A stretch of 64,000 nucleotides of DNA from UBA3102 sp964413055 (GTDB taxonomy: Bacteria > Bacillota > Desulfotomaculia > Desulfotomaculales > Pelotomaculaceae): NCBI GenBank assembly GCA_964413055.1, contig CAYPRB010000002.1, forward strand, positions 62,001 to 126,000, read 5' to 3'. Made by a program: the position numbers and the translations under genes. Numbering within the stretch: the first letter of the stretch is position 1; each line of letters starts with the position of its first letter. The notes below the pieces were generated by a model that did no database searches, was not told the DNA's origin, and saw only the letters and a list, made by a program, of their open reading frames with translations. This document shows positions 52,264-61,900 of the stretch, one piece after another.

Positions 52264-53280
52264 ATGAGGAAATGTATCCTTCTCTTAATAATGCTTGTGT
52301 TATCGGTGGCACTATTAGGTTGCAATGGAGATACCGATACAGCAGGTACAGATAATATTCCCAATATTCCATTGGAACAACTAACCAGTGAATTTGAAAA
52401 CCGTTTTTACCAAGAAGTTGAAGCAGATAGCAGAATTGTGAAAGACTTTGACACCAAAGAGCAATGGGTCGAATACATGTCAGAAATTATGGATAGGAGT
52501 TTGGCAGAGTCATACGCCGAGGATTATTATTACGAAGAAGCGGGTAAGCTCTATCTGCGTTCTATGGGTGGACCGATCATTTTAATACCAGACAAGCCAT
52601 ATCAGTTGGAAAAGATCACCGACACAAAAGTTCAAGTCACCCAAATTAACCAAACGGCAATGGCGGGAAGATATCAATTAACCGTTACTTATGAATATAG
52701 AGACGGTCGATGGATCATTAAAAATCAGGAATTTGTTGTATTAGGCCCCAATGAAGAATCGCTTTCACCAGAACAGGCGGAACAAGTTATTTCCGGGCGG
52801 GCAGACAAAGTGTTGAACCTGATTGCCAATAAAGATATGGAAGGATTAATTGAGTTCGTTCACCCGGAAAAGGGTGTCCGATTCAGTCCATATAGCTATG
52901 TGGATGTTATGGATGGTGTCATCTTAATGCCGGCGGATTTTGAGGGGTTCTTTTCTTATCCTTCAGAATATTACTGGGGTAGTTATGACGGCACCGGCGA
53001 ATCCATTTCTTTGACGCCGGCGGATTATTATGACCGGTTCATCTTTGATCATGATTATAGAAATGCCGATCAGGTCAGCTATAATCAACAGTTGTTCCAA
53101 GGCAATATGATCAACAACGCTGCTGAGGCTTATCCTGGGTCAATCATTGTCGAATACCATTTTGAAGGTTTTGAAGAAAAATACGCGGGCATGGATTGGC
53201 GGAGCTTACGTTTGGTATTTGAAGAATACCAGGATCAATGGTTATTAGTCGGTATTATCCACGATGAATGGACAATTTAA
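52264..53280 (+). CDS. Lipoprotein of unknown function with acidic C-terminal region
   Basis: 338 residues from ATG 52264 (GTG 52255 is an alternative). Signal peptide MRKCILLLIMLVLSVALLGC with lipobox LLGC. Two parts can be seen: residues about 30-170, including a beta-rich stretch TDTKVQVTQINQTAMAGRYQLTVTYEYRDGRWIIKNQEF, and residues about 180-335, with FVHPEKGVRFSPYSYVD, a block that recurs in uncharacterised Firmicute lipoproteins. Codon use is AT-richer than in the housekeeping genes before 50 kb. Confidence 0.75.
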   Translation: MRKCILLLIMLVLSVALLGCNGDTDTAGTDNIPNIPLEQLTSEFENRFYQEVEADSRIVKDFDTKEQWVEYMSEIMDRSLAESYAEDYYYEEAGKLYLRSMGGPIILIPDKPYQLEKITDTKVQVTQINQTAMAGRYQLTVTYEYRDGRWIIKNQEFVVLGPNEESLSPEQAEQVISGRADKVLNLIANKDMEGLIEFVHPEKGVRFSPYSYVDVMDGVILMPADFEGFFSYPSEYYWGSYDGTGESISLTPADYYDRFIFDHDYRNADQVSYNQQLFQGNMINNAAEAYPGSIIVEYHFEGFEEKYAGMDWRSLRLVFEEYQDQWLLVGIIHDEWTI

Positions 53281-53292
53281 AGTTCAGATTTT

Positions 53293-53348
53293 GTTAACAT
53301 CAAATACTCCCCACTTTCCAAAGCAGGTGGGGAGTATTTGATGTTAAC
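53293..53348. repeat. Perfect 22-bp inverted repeat with 12-base loop
   Basis: 53293-53314 (GTTAACATCAAATACTCCCCAC) and 53327-53348 are exact reverse complements; I see no mismatch. No T-run follows on either side, and the right arm lies at the end of a nitroreductase remnant. It may be a strong hairpin terminator of unusual type or the tip of a mobile or recombination-generated palindrome. Confidence 0.85.
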
Positions 53349-53530
53349 GTTCCGAATCCAGCATTTCGGATATTCTGGGGCACAAGGCGAGGGCAATTAT
53401 ATACCGGACCTTGAACCCGTCCGGTATAGCCAGAATATCTTTGATGTAGTCTTCCGCCGTTTGACCGGCAGCTGTAATCTTCTCCCGCTTGGATCTGTTG
53501 GAGCGGTTTTGGGGACTCCAGCCCCGTAGA
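53344..53530 (-). pseudogene. C-terminal remnant of a nitroreductase-family gene
   Basis: The minus strand reads, without a stop until TAA at 53344-53346, NRSNRSKREKITAAGQTAEDYIKDILAIPDGFKVRYIIALALCP as a continuous block, shown here only in part; GQTAEDYIKDILAIPDGF and RYIIALALC match the conserved end of nitroreductases (TAEEYIKxxLGIPxxxxVxxIIALGYP). The rest of the enzyme is absent, replaced upstream by unrelated sequence, so this is a relic. Confidence 0.5.
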
Positions 53531-53633
53531 ACAGATAGAACAGAGAACCGTCCCCTGTTCTAGACCTGTTCTAGCACTGGTTATAGTGGTACAATGGTTT
53601 AATGTTGCCCATACCAATTCAGCGAGGAAAAAC

Positions 53634-54458
53634 ATGAAAAAAGATCAAGACTACTGGAAAGTTCCTTTGGAAGGTAAACACGAAGAACTTGATACGGATT
53701 TAATCCAAGATTTAAATGAGAAATATGATGATATCCGGGACGACCAGAATGCAAAATCGTCTCGCAAGCTGAGCATCAAGATTATTGCTCTCGTTACGGT
53801 AATCGTATTCTCCGTTTTGGTTTTTAATCCACTGTTTACCGTCTTAAACTTGCCCTCCTTCAATTTTATCGAAATGTCCTTGGAATTGCTTCAAGAACCA
53901 GAAAACCGTGAACTTCGTGAAGGGGTGGTGGAAATTAGCGCGGGAAATTCCAGAGGAACAGGTTTTAATATCCATGAGGACGGTTTAATCGTCACCAATG
54001 CCCATGTTGTAGACAATGCTAGATTGGTAAAGGTAACCTTTTATCGGGGAAACTCCTATAACGGAATAATTGAAGCAAGCTTTCCGGAAATCGATCTTGC
54101 CTTGATCTGCATCCAGGGGAAAAACCTTCCTACAATTAAAATAGAAACTGGTAAAGAATTGGAACCAGGGGAAACGGTAACAGTTATTGGCAATCCATTA
54201 TGGTTTTCACGCATCGTTATGGAAGGAGTCGTTGCCGGGAAAACCGCATTAAGGGGATGGGATATACCCGTTTTATTGGTCCGGGCACCAATTTACCAAG
54301 GCAGTAGCGGCAGCCCCGTTATCAATCATGAAGGCAGGGTAGCGGCTGTAATTTTTGCCACATTGACAACACAAACTGAAACAGAAGAAACTATCGGCCT
54401 GGCCGTGCCAATTGCACACCTTTTGGAAACAAACAGCGACATCATTGAGGAACTATAG
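53634..54458 (+). CDS. Membrane-anchored trypsin-like (S1C) serine protease without PDZ domain
   Basis: 274 residues from ATG 53634 (GAGG upstream); an earlier GTG at 53586 is less likely. A charged N-terminal cytoplasmic part (1-45) is followed by one membrane helix (LSIKIIALVTVIVFSVLVFNPLF) and a HtrA-type protease domain: His in NAHVV, Asp in PEIDLALI, Ser in YQGSSGSPVIN. DegP/HtrA proteins normally add one or two PDZ domains; this one ends after the protease fold. Probably an extracytoplasmic protein-quality or processing protease. A terminator follows. Confidence 0.88.
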   Translation: MKKDQDYWKVPLEGKHEELDTDLIQDLNEKYDDIRDDQNAKSSRKLSIKIIALVTVIVFSVLVFNPLFTVLNLPSFNFIEMSLELLQEPENRELREGVVEISAGNSRGTGFNIHEDGLIVTNAHVVDNARLVKVTFYRGNSYNGIIEASFPEIDLALICIQGKNLPTIKIETGKELEPGETVTVIGNPLWFSRIVMEGVVAGKTALRGWDIPVLLVRAPIYQGSSGSPVINHEGRVAAVIFATLTTQTETEETIGLAVPIAHLLETNSDIIEEL

Positions 54459-54484
54459 TTGTTGCATTAAAAAAGGAATAAGAC

Positions 54485-54519
54485 GACTTCTATTGCTTTG
54501 ACAACGGAAGTCTTTTTTT
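54485..54519 (+). terminator. Intrinsic terminator after the S1C protease
   Basis: GACTTC (54485-54490) pairs with GAAGTC (54507-54512), extended by TTG/CAA, and is followed by seven Ts. Confidence 0.85.
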
Positions 54520-54805
54520 ATGCTATTGATTTGCTTTAGTTATTAATACAATTGCAAACATGTATTTAAAAATTTTCATTTAATAATTTAAAATAAAATA
54601 AAACAAAGAATATCTTGCTTAAGTGGGAGTGGGAAGATAGGAGTAGTAGTTTTTAAGTTCCTGACAAATAAATAGTAGAGACATTGGTCGCATTAAGTTG
54701 GCAGTTAATTAATCACAAATTGTTGGTAACAATCTGGCCATCTTGTTTTTTTTTACTAAAGCCGGGGGTGGGAAAAACATACTTTCTTAATTGGAGGTAG
54801 CTAAC
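54520..54805 (+). other. AT-rich intergenic stretch
   Basis: No gene, RNA motif or repeat is recognised. It should hold the promoter of the ligase gene at 54806, but no convincing -35/-10 pair stands out among the many AT-rich hexamers. Confidence 0.5.
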
Positions 54806-56131
54806 ATGCAAAGTCTGGATATATATTGGAATCCAATTTTGGAGACCATGTCGGTGGAAAAGTTAAAAGAACTGCAGCTGGTAAAGTTTAAAAGGATATT
54901 GAAGTGGGCGTACGATAGATCCAAACTTTACCGGAAACTTTATGAAGAAGCCGGATTAACCCCCGAAGATGTTAGAACGTGGGACGATATTAAGAAAGTG
55001 CCGATGATTGAAAAAGAGAGTTACCGGGAGGCCCAGTATAAGGAACCCTGGCCGTATGGTGATTCTCTTTGCGTGCCTTTGGAAGAGGTAACAGATTACC
55101 ATCAAACCAGCGGCACCACCGGGCGGCCGGTATTTCAGCCTGATACATGGCAGGACTGGGAGTGGTGGGCCGAAAGCTGGTGTCATATTTTGTGGGCGAT
55201 GGGTTTCAGGAATACAGACAGGGTTTTTCTTCCATTTGGGTACAATGTATTTGTTGCATACTGGGCCGGCCATTATGCTGCTGAAAAGATCGGTTGTGAG
55301 GTTGTCTCAGGGGCTTTACTTAACACCGAAGAAAGAGTATTGAAGATGAAGGAACTCAGGGCCACTGCTTTTATGGCTACCCCTACGTATGTTCTTGGTA
55401 TGGCGGATGCCTGCCGGAAAATGGGCATGGATCCGAGGAGTTGGGGGATCAAGAAAATCCTGTGCGCGGGCGAACCGGGTGCAAGTGTTCCTACCACCAA
55501 GAAAAGGATGGAAGAAGCCTGGGGCTGTAATGTATACGATCATATCGGCGCGACTGAGATGGGTGGCTGGGGATACGAGTGTACGTATAAGCCGGGTGGT
55601 TTGCATATTAACGAGGGATTTTTCCTGGTGGAGCTCTTGGATCTGGAAACCGGAAAACCTATTGAAGAACCTAATAAACTTGGGAAGATCGTCATTACTG
55701 CTTTTGACCGGATGGCCCAGCCATGTATCCGTTGCGACAGTAAAGACGTGGCCATGTGGAGTGAAAATGACTGTGCTTGTGGCCGCACATGCCGCATATT
55801 AAAAGGCGGGATTCAGGGCCGTATTGACCATATTACAAAAGTTAAAGGTGTACTGTTTAGTCCTGTATCGGTGGAAGAGGTTGTACGCAGTATGCCTCAA
55901 CTGGGTAACGAATATGAATTGATTGTTAAAAAAAATGGGGAAATAGACAAGATCATCTTAAAATATGAATTGGCACCCGGATATGAGGGCAAGGAAAAAG
56001 AGGTGGAGACCGATTTGGCTAAATTATTGAGAATAAAGACCAACCTGAACTTTGTTTATGAAAGTCATCCCTATGGTTCCCTGCCCAGGTATCAAGTAAA
56101 AGCCAAGCGTTTTAAAGATCTCAGGAAATAA
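54806..56131 (+). CDS. Phenylacetate-CoA ligase-like adenylate-forming enzyme
   Basis: 441 residues; ATG 54806 with GGAGG at 54793. ANL-superfamily motifs: P-loop-like HQTSGTTGRPV (near residue 97), HIGATEMGGWGYEC (near residue 250), and IVITAFDRMAQPCIRCDSKDV with CACGRTCRILKGGIQGRIDHITKVKGVLFSP. The cysteine-rich xCxCGRTCR loop is usual in PaaK-type ligases. Family members activate aryl acids to CoA thioesters; the exact acid is unknown. The gene stands with no other aromatic-degradation gene, so it may act on a different carboxylate. A small 63-residue gene follows. Confidence 0.9.
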   Translation: MQSLDIYWNPILETMSVEKLKELQLVKFKRILKWAYDRSKLYRKLYEEAGLTPEDVRTWDDIKKVPMIEKESYREAQYKEPWPYGDSLCVPLEEVTDYHQTSGTTGRPVFQPDTWQDWEWWAESWCHILWAMGFRNTDRVFLPFGYNVFVAYWAGHYAAEKIGCEVVSGALLNTEERVLKMKELRATAFMATPTYVLGMADACRKMGMDPRSWGIKKILCAGEPGASVPTTKKRMEEAWGCNVYDHIGATEMGGWGYECTYKPGGLHINEGFFLVELLDLETGKPIEEPNKLGKIVITAFDRMAQPCIRCDSKDVAMWSENDCACGRTCRILKGGIQGRIDHITKVKGVLFSPVSVEEVVRSMPQLGNEYELIVKKNGEIDKIILKYELAPGYEGKEKEVETDLAKLLRIKTNLNFVYESHPYGSLPRYQVKAKRFKDLRK

Positions 56132-56154
56132 TTATAAAAAGGTGGCGATACATT

Positions 56155-56346
56155 TTGATAGAGAAAACCAAAATTCGTGAAATGGCTGATATTATTGCTA
56201 CCATTAAACAGGAAGCGGAAAATTTAAAAGAGTTGGGTTGCCAATGTGGCAATAAATGTGTTGAAATGAACGTTGTTAGAATGTCTGCAATGATAAAAAT
56301 GCTGGAACTTGAAATTACTGATGTCGCCGATATACTGGAGGCCTGA
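56155..56346 (+). CDS. Small 63-residue hypothetical protein with CxCxxxC
   Basis: TTG 56155 with AAAGGTGG upstream. Helical and charged (EKTKIREMADIIATIKQEAENLKEL) with cysteines in LGCQCGNKCVEM and a second amphipathic helix to the end. Short helical proteins of this form may bind metal or a partner; no family is recognised. Gap to the ligase gene is 23 bases, so they are probably co-transcribed. Confidence 0.6.
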   Translation: MIEKTKIREMADIIATIKQEAENLKELGCQCGNKCVEMNVVRMSAMIKMLELEITDVADILEA

Positions 56347-56384
56347 GCTGCCCCGGCAATGCCCTTATTGATACAAGCAATGAA

Positions 56385-56420
56385 CAGGTGGGACAAGTAA
56401 CTACGGCTCTGTCCCACCTG
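56385..56420 (+). terminator. Hairpin terminator after the small gene
   Basis: CAGGTGGGACA (56385-56395) and TGTCCCACCTG (56410-56420) are a perfect 11-bp inverted repeat with a 14-base loop. The T content after it (GTGTAATTTC) is modest. Confidence 0.7.
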
Positions 56421-56523
56421 TGTAATTTCTACCTTCTTTTTTCACCTATACTTTTTCTCTGCTGCATTTCGTTGTGGGAACAAATGGGTTTTCCACTGCA
56501 TAATTTGTAGCAGGGGTGATACT

Positions 56524-58035
56524 ATGGATAAAAAAGGTAACATCAGATTTTTTCCTGAGGTAGCCGGCTTCAGGAAAATAACACCGGTGCGGGGTTTTGA
56601 TAAAGGGGATGCAAATAATGCCAGACAAAACAATTATGTCTGGTCAATGGCAGAAATGGGAGATTATATCTATGTAGGAACCGCCAGGAATATTGTGCTC
56701 TCTCTATTGAGGTATATCAGTGAGATGATTGGCAGTGAAATTCCTGTCCCTCCGGAATTGCAGCCGGAAGCTGTCGATGACAGTGGCGAAATCTGGCGGT
56801 ACCATAAAAGTGGACGCCTGGGTTGGGAAAGGGTTTACAAGGCACCGCCGGAGCCGATGAGTATCGGTTTTAGATTTATGAAGCGCTACACCACGCCCGG
56901 GGGAGAGACCGCCCTTTATGCCGCTGCCCTAACGCCGTTAAGCCCAAAACTGCTTATTTTGAAATCAACCGACGGGGTAAACTGGTATCCATTGGATTCC
57001 GGGATTACCGGGTACTCAGCCCGGTATATGGCTGAACATAAGGGTAAACTCTACCTGGGGGCATTGCCCATTTTGGGTATAGGGAAAACACTATTATTAG
57101 TTAGCGAGGACCCGGAAAGGGAAGGATGGCAGCTGGTTGATGTGGATGGAAAGCCGGGGAAAAATCCCCGGGGCAGCGTGGATCTTATACTCAGCTACAA
57201 TGGGCATCTTTATGTGGGAACTGTCCAGCCCGAGGGATTTGAAATATGGCGGACACGGGGTAGGCTGCCGAAAAAGGATAACTGGAAGCTGGTAGTCGAT
57301 AAAGGGGCGGGTGATGCCCGCAATGAACACCCCTGGTCCATAGCCGTTTTTCGCGACCACATCTATGTCGGGACGGCCATTGAGGCTGCCGTGTTCAGCG
57401 CCAATCCGGAACAAGAAATTGTACCGCCCAAGGGTTTTGATGTGATTAGAATCGATAAAAATGATAACTGGGAGTTAATCGTGGGGGGAACACCGGTTGT
57501 GCCCACCAGGCCTGCCACTGGTACCAGGGGGAATCCGGTAAGCGGCTACCCTTCTGGTTTTGGCAATATATCCAATGCTTATTGTTGGCAGATACAACCC
57601 TACAGAAACGAGCTTTATTTGGGTACTTTCAGTTGGTCAGTATTGATACCGTCTTTTATACCTTTACTGCCGGAGATTTTGAAGGTTTTGTTGGCAATGG
57701 ATGCGGGTGGAGGAGTAAATAAAGTAGAATTTAGTAAGGAAGAACTGGCCGAAATGAAGCTTATGCTGCGCCGGCCAAATATCGGTCAATTACTTGAATG
57801 TCTTTCCCGTTTAGTAATGAAGTCAGGATATGGGGTCTTTGGTTTTGACCTTTGGAAAACGCGGGATGGTGTTTGTTGGGAGGCTGTAACCTTGAACGGT
57901 TTTGGGAATCCTTACAATTATGGTATCCGGATGCTGTTTTTGTCCGAAGATGAAAAGTTATATCTCGGTACTGCTAACCCCTTCCAGGGTTGTGAGTTAT
58001 GGGTGCAGGGGAGGCCCTTTAGAGCAGGTGAATAA
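56524..58035 (+). CDS. Beta-propeller-like protein of unknown function
   Basis: 503 residues, no signal peptide and no membrane helix seen. Recurrent blades are marked by the motif [YV]VGTA or LYLG: DYIYVGTARNI, GKLYLGALPI, GHLYVGTVQPEGFEIWRT, DHIYVGTAIEAAVF, NELYLGTFSW and EKLYLGTANPFQGCELW, at intervals of about 50-90 residues, often with W-x-L/V-V nearby. This looks like a six- or seven-bladed beta propeller with a helical insertion around residues 380-430 (LPEILKVLLAMDAGGGVNKVEFSKEELAEMKLMLRRP). Ligand or enzyme activity cannot be stated. A perfect terminator follows. Confidence 0.75.
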   Translation: MDKKGNIRFFPEVAGFRKITPVRGFDKGDANNARQNNYVWSMAEMGDYIYVGTARNIVLSLLRYISEMIGSEIPVPPELQPEAVDDSGEIWRYHKSGRLGWERVYKAPPEPMSIGFRFMKRYTTPGGETALYAAALTPLSPKLLILKSTDGVNWYPLDSGITGYSARYMAEHKGKLYLGALPILGIGKTLLLVSEDPEREGWQLVDVDGKPGKNPRGSVDLILSYNGHLYVGTVQPEGFEIWRTRGRLPKKDNWKLVVDKGAGDARNEHPWSIAVFRDHIYVGTAIEAAVFSANPEQEIVPPKGFDVIRIDKNDNWELIVGGTPVVPTRPATGTRGNPVSGYPSGFGNISNAYCWQIQPYRNELYLGTFSWSVLIPSFIPLLPEILKVLLAMDAGGGVNKVEFSKEELAEMKLMLRRPNIGQLLECLSRLVMKSGYGVFGFDLWKTRDGVCWEAVTLNGFGNPYNYGIRMLFLSEDEKLYLGTANPFQGCELWVQGRPFRAGE

Positions 58036-58072
58036 AAATATAAAGCGGGCATCTAGTCCGCTTTATATTTTT
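58034..58072 (+). terminator. Intrinsic terminator after the beta-propeller gene
   Basis: AAAAATATAAAGCGG and CCGCTTTATATTTTT pair perfectly around nine bases and end in a T-run; the A-tract on the other side makes it usable in both directions. Confidence 0.95.
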
Positions 58073-58168
58073 ATTGTTAAGGGCCTGGATCTCGATATTG
58101 TAATCACTCGTAATTTGTAAAAAAATTTTTTTAAGAAAAAGGAATTTAGGTTTTTAAAGCGAATTACT

Positions 58169-58285
58169 AATAATATTTCAAATAAAATCTCCGAACCAGG
58201 TTACCTGAATTATATTTGATAGGTTTCCTGGTCTGCAGGGTGTATCCGGAAACGGTTATGCCTCCCATTGTGGAAAGGAGAACAT
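58169..58285 (+). promoter_or_regulatory. Moco/Tuco-type riboswitch aptamer, first copy
   Basis: CTCCGAACCAGGT, CCTGGTCTGCAGGG, CCGGAAACGG (a GNRA-capped hairpin), TGCCTCCC and GGAAAGGAG follow each other in the order of the Moco RNA motif that responds to molybdenum or tungsten cofactor. The 117 bases are identical to 58482-58598. A terminator lies at 58362-58402. The downstream gene is a Mo/W-pterin formate dehydrogenase, which supports the call. I cannot tell Moco from Tuco type by eye. Confidence 0.8.
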
Positions 58286-58361
58286 AGTCTTTACTGAAAC
58301 GCTGTCGGGGCAAGCAATGAAGTGTTCTAACTGTTCATATGATTGCTTTTGATGGCTGGTG

Positions 58362-58402
58362 AAAAACTTTGTTCATCCTCAATGTTGGACAAAGTTTTAT
58401 TT
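58362..58402 (+). terminator. Terminator of the first Moco-type switch
   Basis: AAAACTTTGT and ACAAAGTTTT pair around TCATCCTCAATGTTGG and run into TATTTATTT. It lies about 77 bases after the first aptamer and nearly repeats the hairpin at 58677-58713. Confidence 0.85.
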
Positions 58403-58481
58403 ATTTAAATAAAGGTTGCTTTATATTCAAAAACTGAGAATTCACAATTCGTATAGAATAAAATTACTCAGAACTAATTAC

Positions 58482-58598
58482 AATAATATTTCAAATAAAA
58501 TCTCCGAACCAGGTTACCTGAATTATATTTGATAGGTTTCCTGGTCTGCAGGGTGTATCCGGAAACGGTTATGCCTCCCATTGTGGAAAGGAGAACAT
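58482..58598 (+). promoter_or_regulatory. Moco/Tuco-type riboswitch aptamer, second copy
   Basis: Exact 117-base repeat of the first aptamer, 313 bases downstream, again followed by its own terminator (58677-58713), then by 195 bases to the formate dehydrogenase start. The sequence between the aptamers and terminators differs between the two units, so only aptamer and terminator hairpin are shared. This forms a tandem switch with two decision points. Confidence 0.8.
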
Positions 58599-58676
58599 GG
58601 TTACGTGAGGTTTAACGGTACAATTACTTGTGCGGGTTCAATGCCCCTATCGTAATTATACTGATCTCACTGGATA

Positions 58677-58713
58677 TAACTTTGTTCATCCTCAATGGTG
58701 GACAAAGTTTTTT
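58677..58713 (+). terminator. Terminator of the second Moco-type switch
   Basis: AACTTTGT (58679-58686) pairs with ACAAAGTT around TCATCCTCAATGGTGG and is followed by TTTTTGTTT. Compared with the first terminator, the loop differs by one base. Confidence 0.85.
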
Positions 58714-58907
58714 GTTTCCATTTTCTTTACGAGCTTTGTATTTTTAAAGCATGTCAGGAACCGACCGGGTGGATAGATAGATATCCATTCGGTAGTTTTG
58801 GTCGATACGTAATAGAATCGATAGATCAAGAACTTTGAGGAAAAGAGGTGAGATGCTGGAAAAACTACTTATTGGTTTATTCTAAACTAAAGTAAAGGAG
58901 GTTGCTA

Positions 58908-61900
58908 TTGACTGATATGAAAAAAGGTATTAACCGCCGTGATTTCTTAAAATATTTGGGAGTAGGCGCAGCCGGAACGGCTTTATTGGAAGGCGCAACA
59001 CCTGCTTTTGCTGAAGAAAAATTGCCTAGTTTTGAGTTGGGTCCTTTTAAGCTAAAGAAAACCAAAGAAACTGCTTCCGGCTGTCCTTATTGTGGATGTG
59101 GTTGTAGTACTATTGTTTATTCAGATGAAAACGATAAGGTGGTTTTTATTGAAGGGGATCCTGACAGTCCTATTAACGAAGGGACTTTATGTCCTAAAGG
59201 GGTGGCTCTCCCGGATGTCTTTAATATTGTAAATAAAAAGCGTCAGCGTGTACTCAACCCGAACCGGTTAACGAAGGTGCTTTACCGTGCCCCTGGTGGC
59301 ACCAAGTGGGAAGAAAAAACCTGGGACTGGGCTTTACCTGAAATAGCCAAGCGGGTAAAAAAGACCCGGGATGAACACTTTGAAGAAAAAGACGCTAATG
59401 GTGTTACGGTTAACCGCTGTTTAGCCCTATGTCAGATGGGTAGCGCCAATATTAATAACGAAGAAGACTATTTAGTTAATAAGCTCATGCGGGGAGCCCT
59501 GGGTGTGGTTGATCTTGACCATTGCGCCCGTCTCTGACACGCCCCAACCGTAGCCGGTCTGGCTAATACTTTTGGTCGGGGAGTAATGACTAATAGTTTT
59601 ACTGATTATAAAAATACCGACATATTTTTAATTATTGGATCCAACCCGGCCGAAGCTCACCCCATTGCCATGCGCCACATCGGCAAGGCCCTGGCAAACG
59701 GAGCCAAAATGATTGTCGTTGACCCGAGGTTTACTAAAACAGCGGCCAAGGCAGATATTTACGTTCCTTTGCGTCCGGGGACAGACATCGCCTTTCTTCA
59801 CGGTCTGATAAACTATGCCATTGAAAATGATCTTTATCAGCACGAATACGTGCTCAACTACACCAACGCTTCTTACTTAATCAGTCCCGATTATTATTTT
59901 GCAGATGGTGTTTTTTCCGGTTTAGAGGAAAAAGACGGCAAACTGTCCTATAACACTGCCAGCTGGGCTTACCAAAAAGACGGCGATAATATTAAAAAGG
60001 ACCCCACTTTGCAGGATCCCCAGTGCGTCTGGCAAATCTTGAAAAAGCATGTTTCCCGCTACGACATAAAAACGGTCAGTAATATCACGGGAACTCCGGA
60101 AGATATTTTACGGAAAGCTTACGCTACTTATTGCGAATCGGGAAAACCGGACAAAGCAGGCAATTTAATTTACGTACTGGGTATCACCCAGCACAGTTAC
60201 GGAACCCAAAACACACGGACAACATGCATGGTGCAACTCTTGCTGGGCAATGTGGGCATGCCCGGTGGCGGCCTTAACCCCCAGCGGGGGCAATCAAATG
60301 TCCAGGGCGCCTGTGACGTGGGAATGCTGTGGAACAATATTACGGGCTATCTTGGTGTCCCCGTTGCGTCAAAACACCCCACGTATGAGGATTACCTGGC
60401 GGTGGAAACTCCCAAGACGGGATACTGGTCCAACAAACCCAAGTTCATGGCCAGTCTGCTCAAGGCCTGGTACGGGGAAAAAGCCACCCAAGAAAATGAC
60501 TTTTGCTATGATTGGCTGCCAAAATCAGACGGGAAAGACCATTCCCACATGTCTTCCTATGGCTCCCTGGCGGAAGGACATATTAAAGGCGTCTTTTGCT
60601 GGGCGGAAAATCCTTCCGTAGCAGGGCCGGATGCTTCTCACGAGGTCAAGGCCCTGGAAAATGCGGACTGGATGGTCTGCGTTGATGTGTTTGAAAACGA
60701 AACCGCCGCTTTCTGGAAACGTCCAGGAGTAAACCCGGCGGATATAAAAACGGAAGTTTTCCTGCTGCCGGCTGCTCACAGATATGAAGCAGAAGGCACG
60801 CGAACAAACAGTTCACGCCATATTCAATGGGGCTGGAAGGCTGTTGATCCGCCCGGCCAGGCAAAAAGCAGTCTCTGGATTGCCGACCGGATATTTAAAG
60901 CTGTCCGCCAGGAATACCGGAGCGGCGGCAAATTTCCCGAGCCGATTTTAAATATGGCTTGGAATTATGATCAGCCGGATCAGGACGAGCCGGATATAGA
61001 AAAATTAGCGATTGAAATAAACGGTTATAATGTGGCGGACGGCCGGGTTTTAGGTACTTTTGGCGACCTTAAAGATGATGGTTCTACGGCCTGCGGAATA
61101 TGGGTTTACACCGGTTATTATTACACCGACCCCAATGAGCAAGACCCTTCGTTAAAGGTGCCCGCTGCCAAAAGGCACGGTACGGAGGATAAAAGCGGGC
61201 TTGGCGTATTTCCGAAATGGACCTTTGCCTGGCCTGTGAACCGGCGCATTGTTTATAACCGTTGTTCGGCTGACCCTGCCGGCAGGCCCTGGAAAAAGGA
61301 TAAACCATATATGGTCTGGGACGGTACAAAGTGGATTACCAATGATGTTCCCGATTTCGGCATTGCGGACGCGGCTACAAAAGCGCCGGTACCACCGGAA
61401 AAGACAGCCAATGCTCCTTTTATTATGAATCCTGAAGGGCAGGCGCGCTTTTTTGTTCCTTCCGGCTTGAAAGATGGTCCTCTGCCGGAACACTATGAAC
61501 CGGTGGAAAGTCCGGTGAAAAATTTAATGAGCAAGCAGCAAAATAACCCAGTGGCTATGAGATGGGGAGGCGAATTTGCTAAACTGGCCGAAACCGGCAG
61601 CAAAGAGTTCCCTTACGTGGCTACCACCGTCCATTACATTGAACATTATCAAACCGGGGTAAGAACCAGAAATAGCCCCATGCTGGTAGAATTGATGCCG
61701 GAACAATTTGCCACCATATCGCCGACTTTAGCCGGTAAACTGGGAATCAAACCTGGTGATGAGATATTTGTAAGCAGCGCCCGGGCGGAAATAAAAATGA
61801 AGGCCAATGTTTTACCGATTGTTAAACCCTTAATGGTAAACGGCAGCCCCGTGGAAATTGTTTCCTTGCCATGGAGCTGGGGTTTCATGGGATTATCCAA

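Noticed and set aside
58169..58598. 117-bp direct repeat taken as ends of an insertion element
   Set aside because: No transposase or open frame lies between, and both copies match a riboswitch aptamer followed by terminators.
59538..59585. Formate dehydrogenase split into two genes (58902-59537 and 59586-62003)
   Set aside because: Both parts are in one frame, the gap reads through the conserved active site, and a SECIS hairpin follows the UGA.
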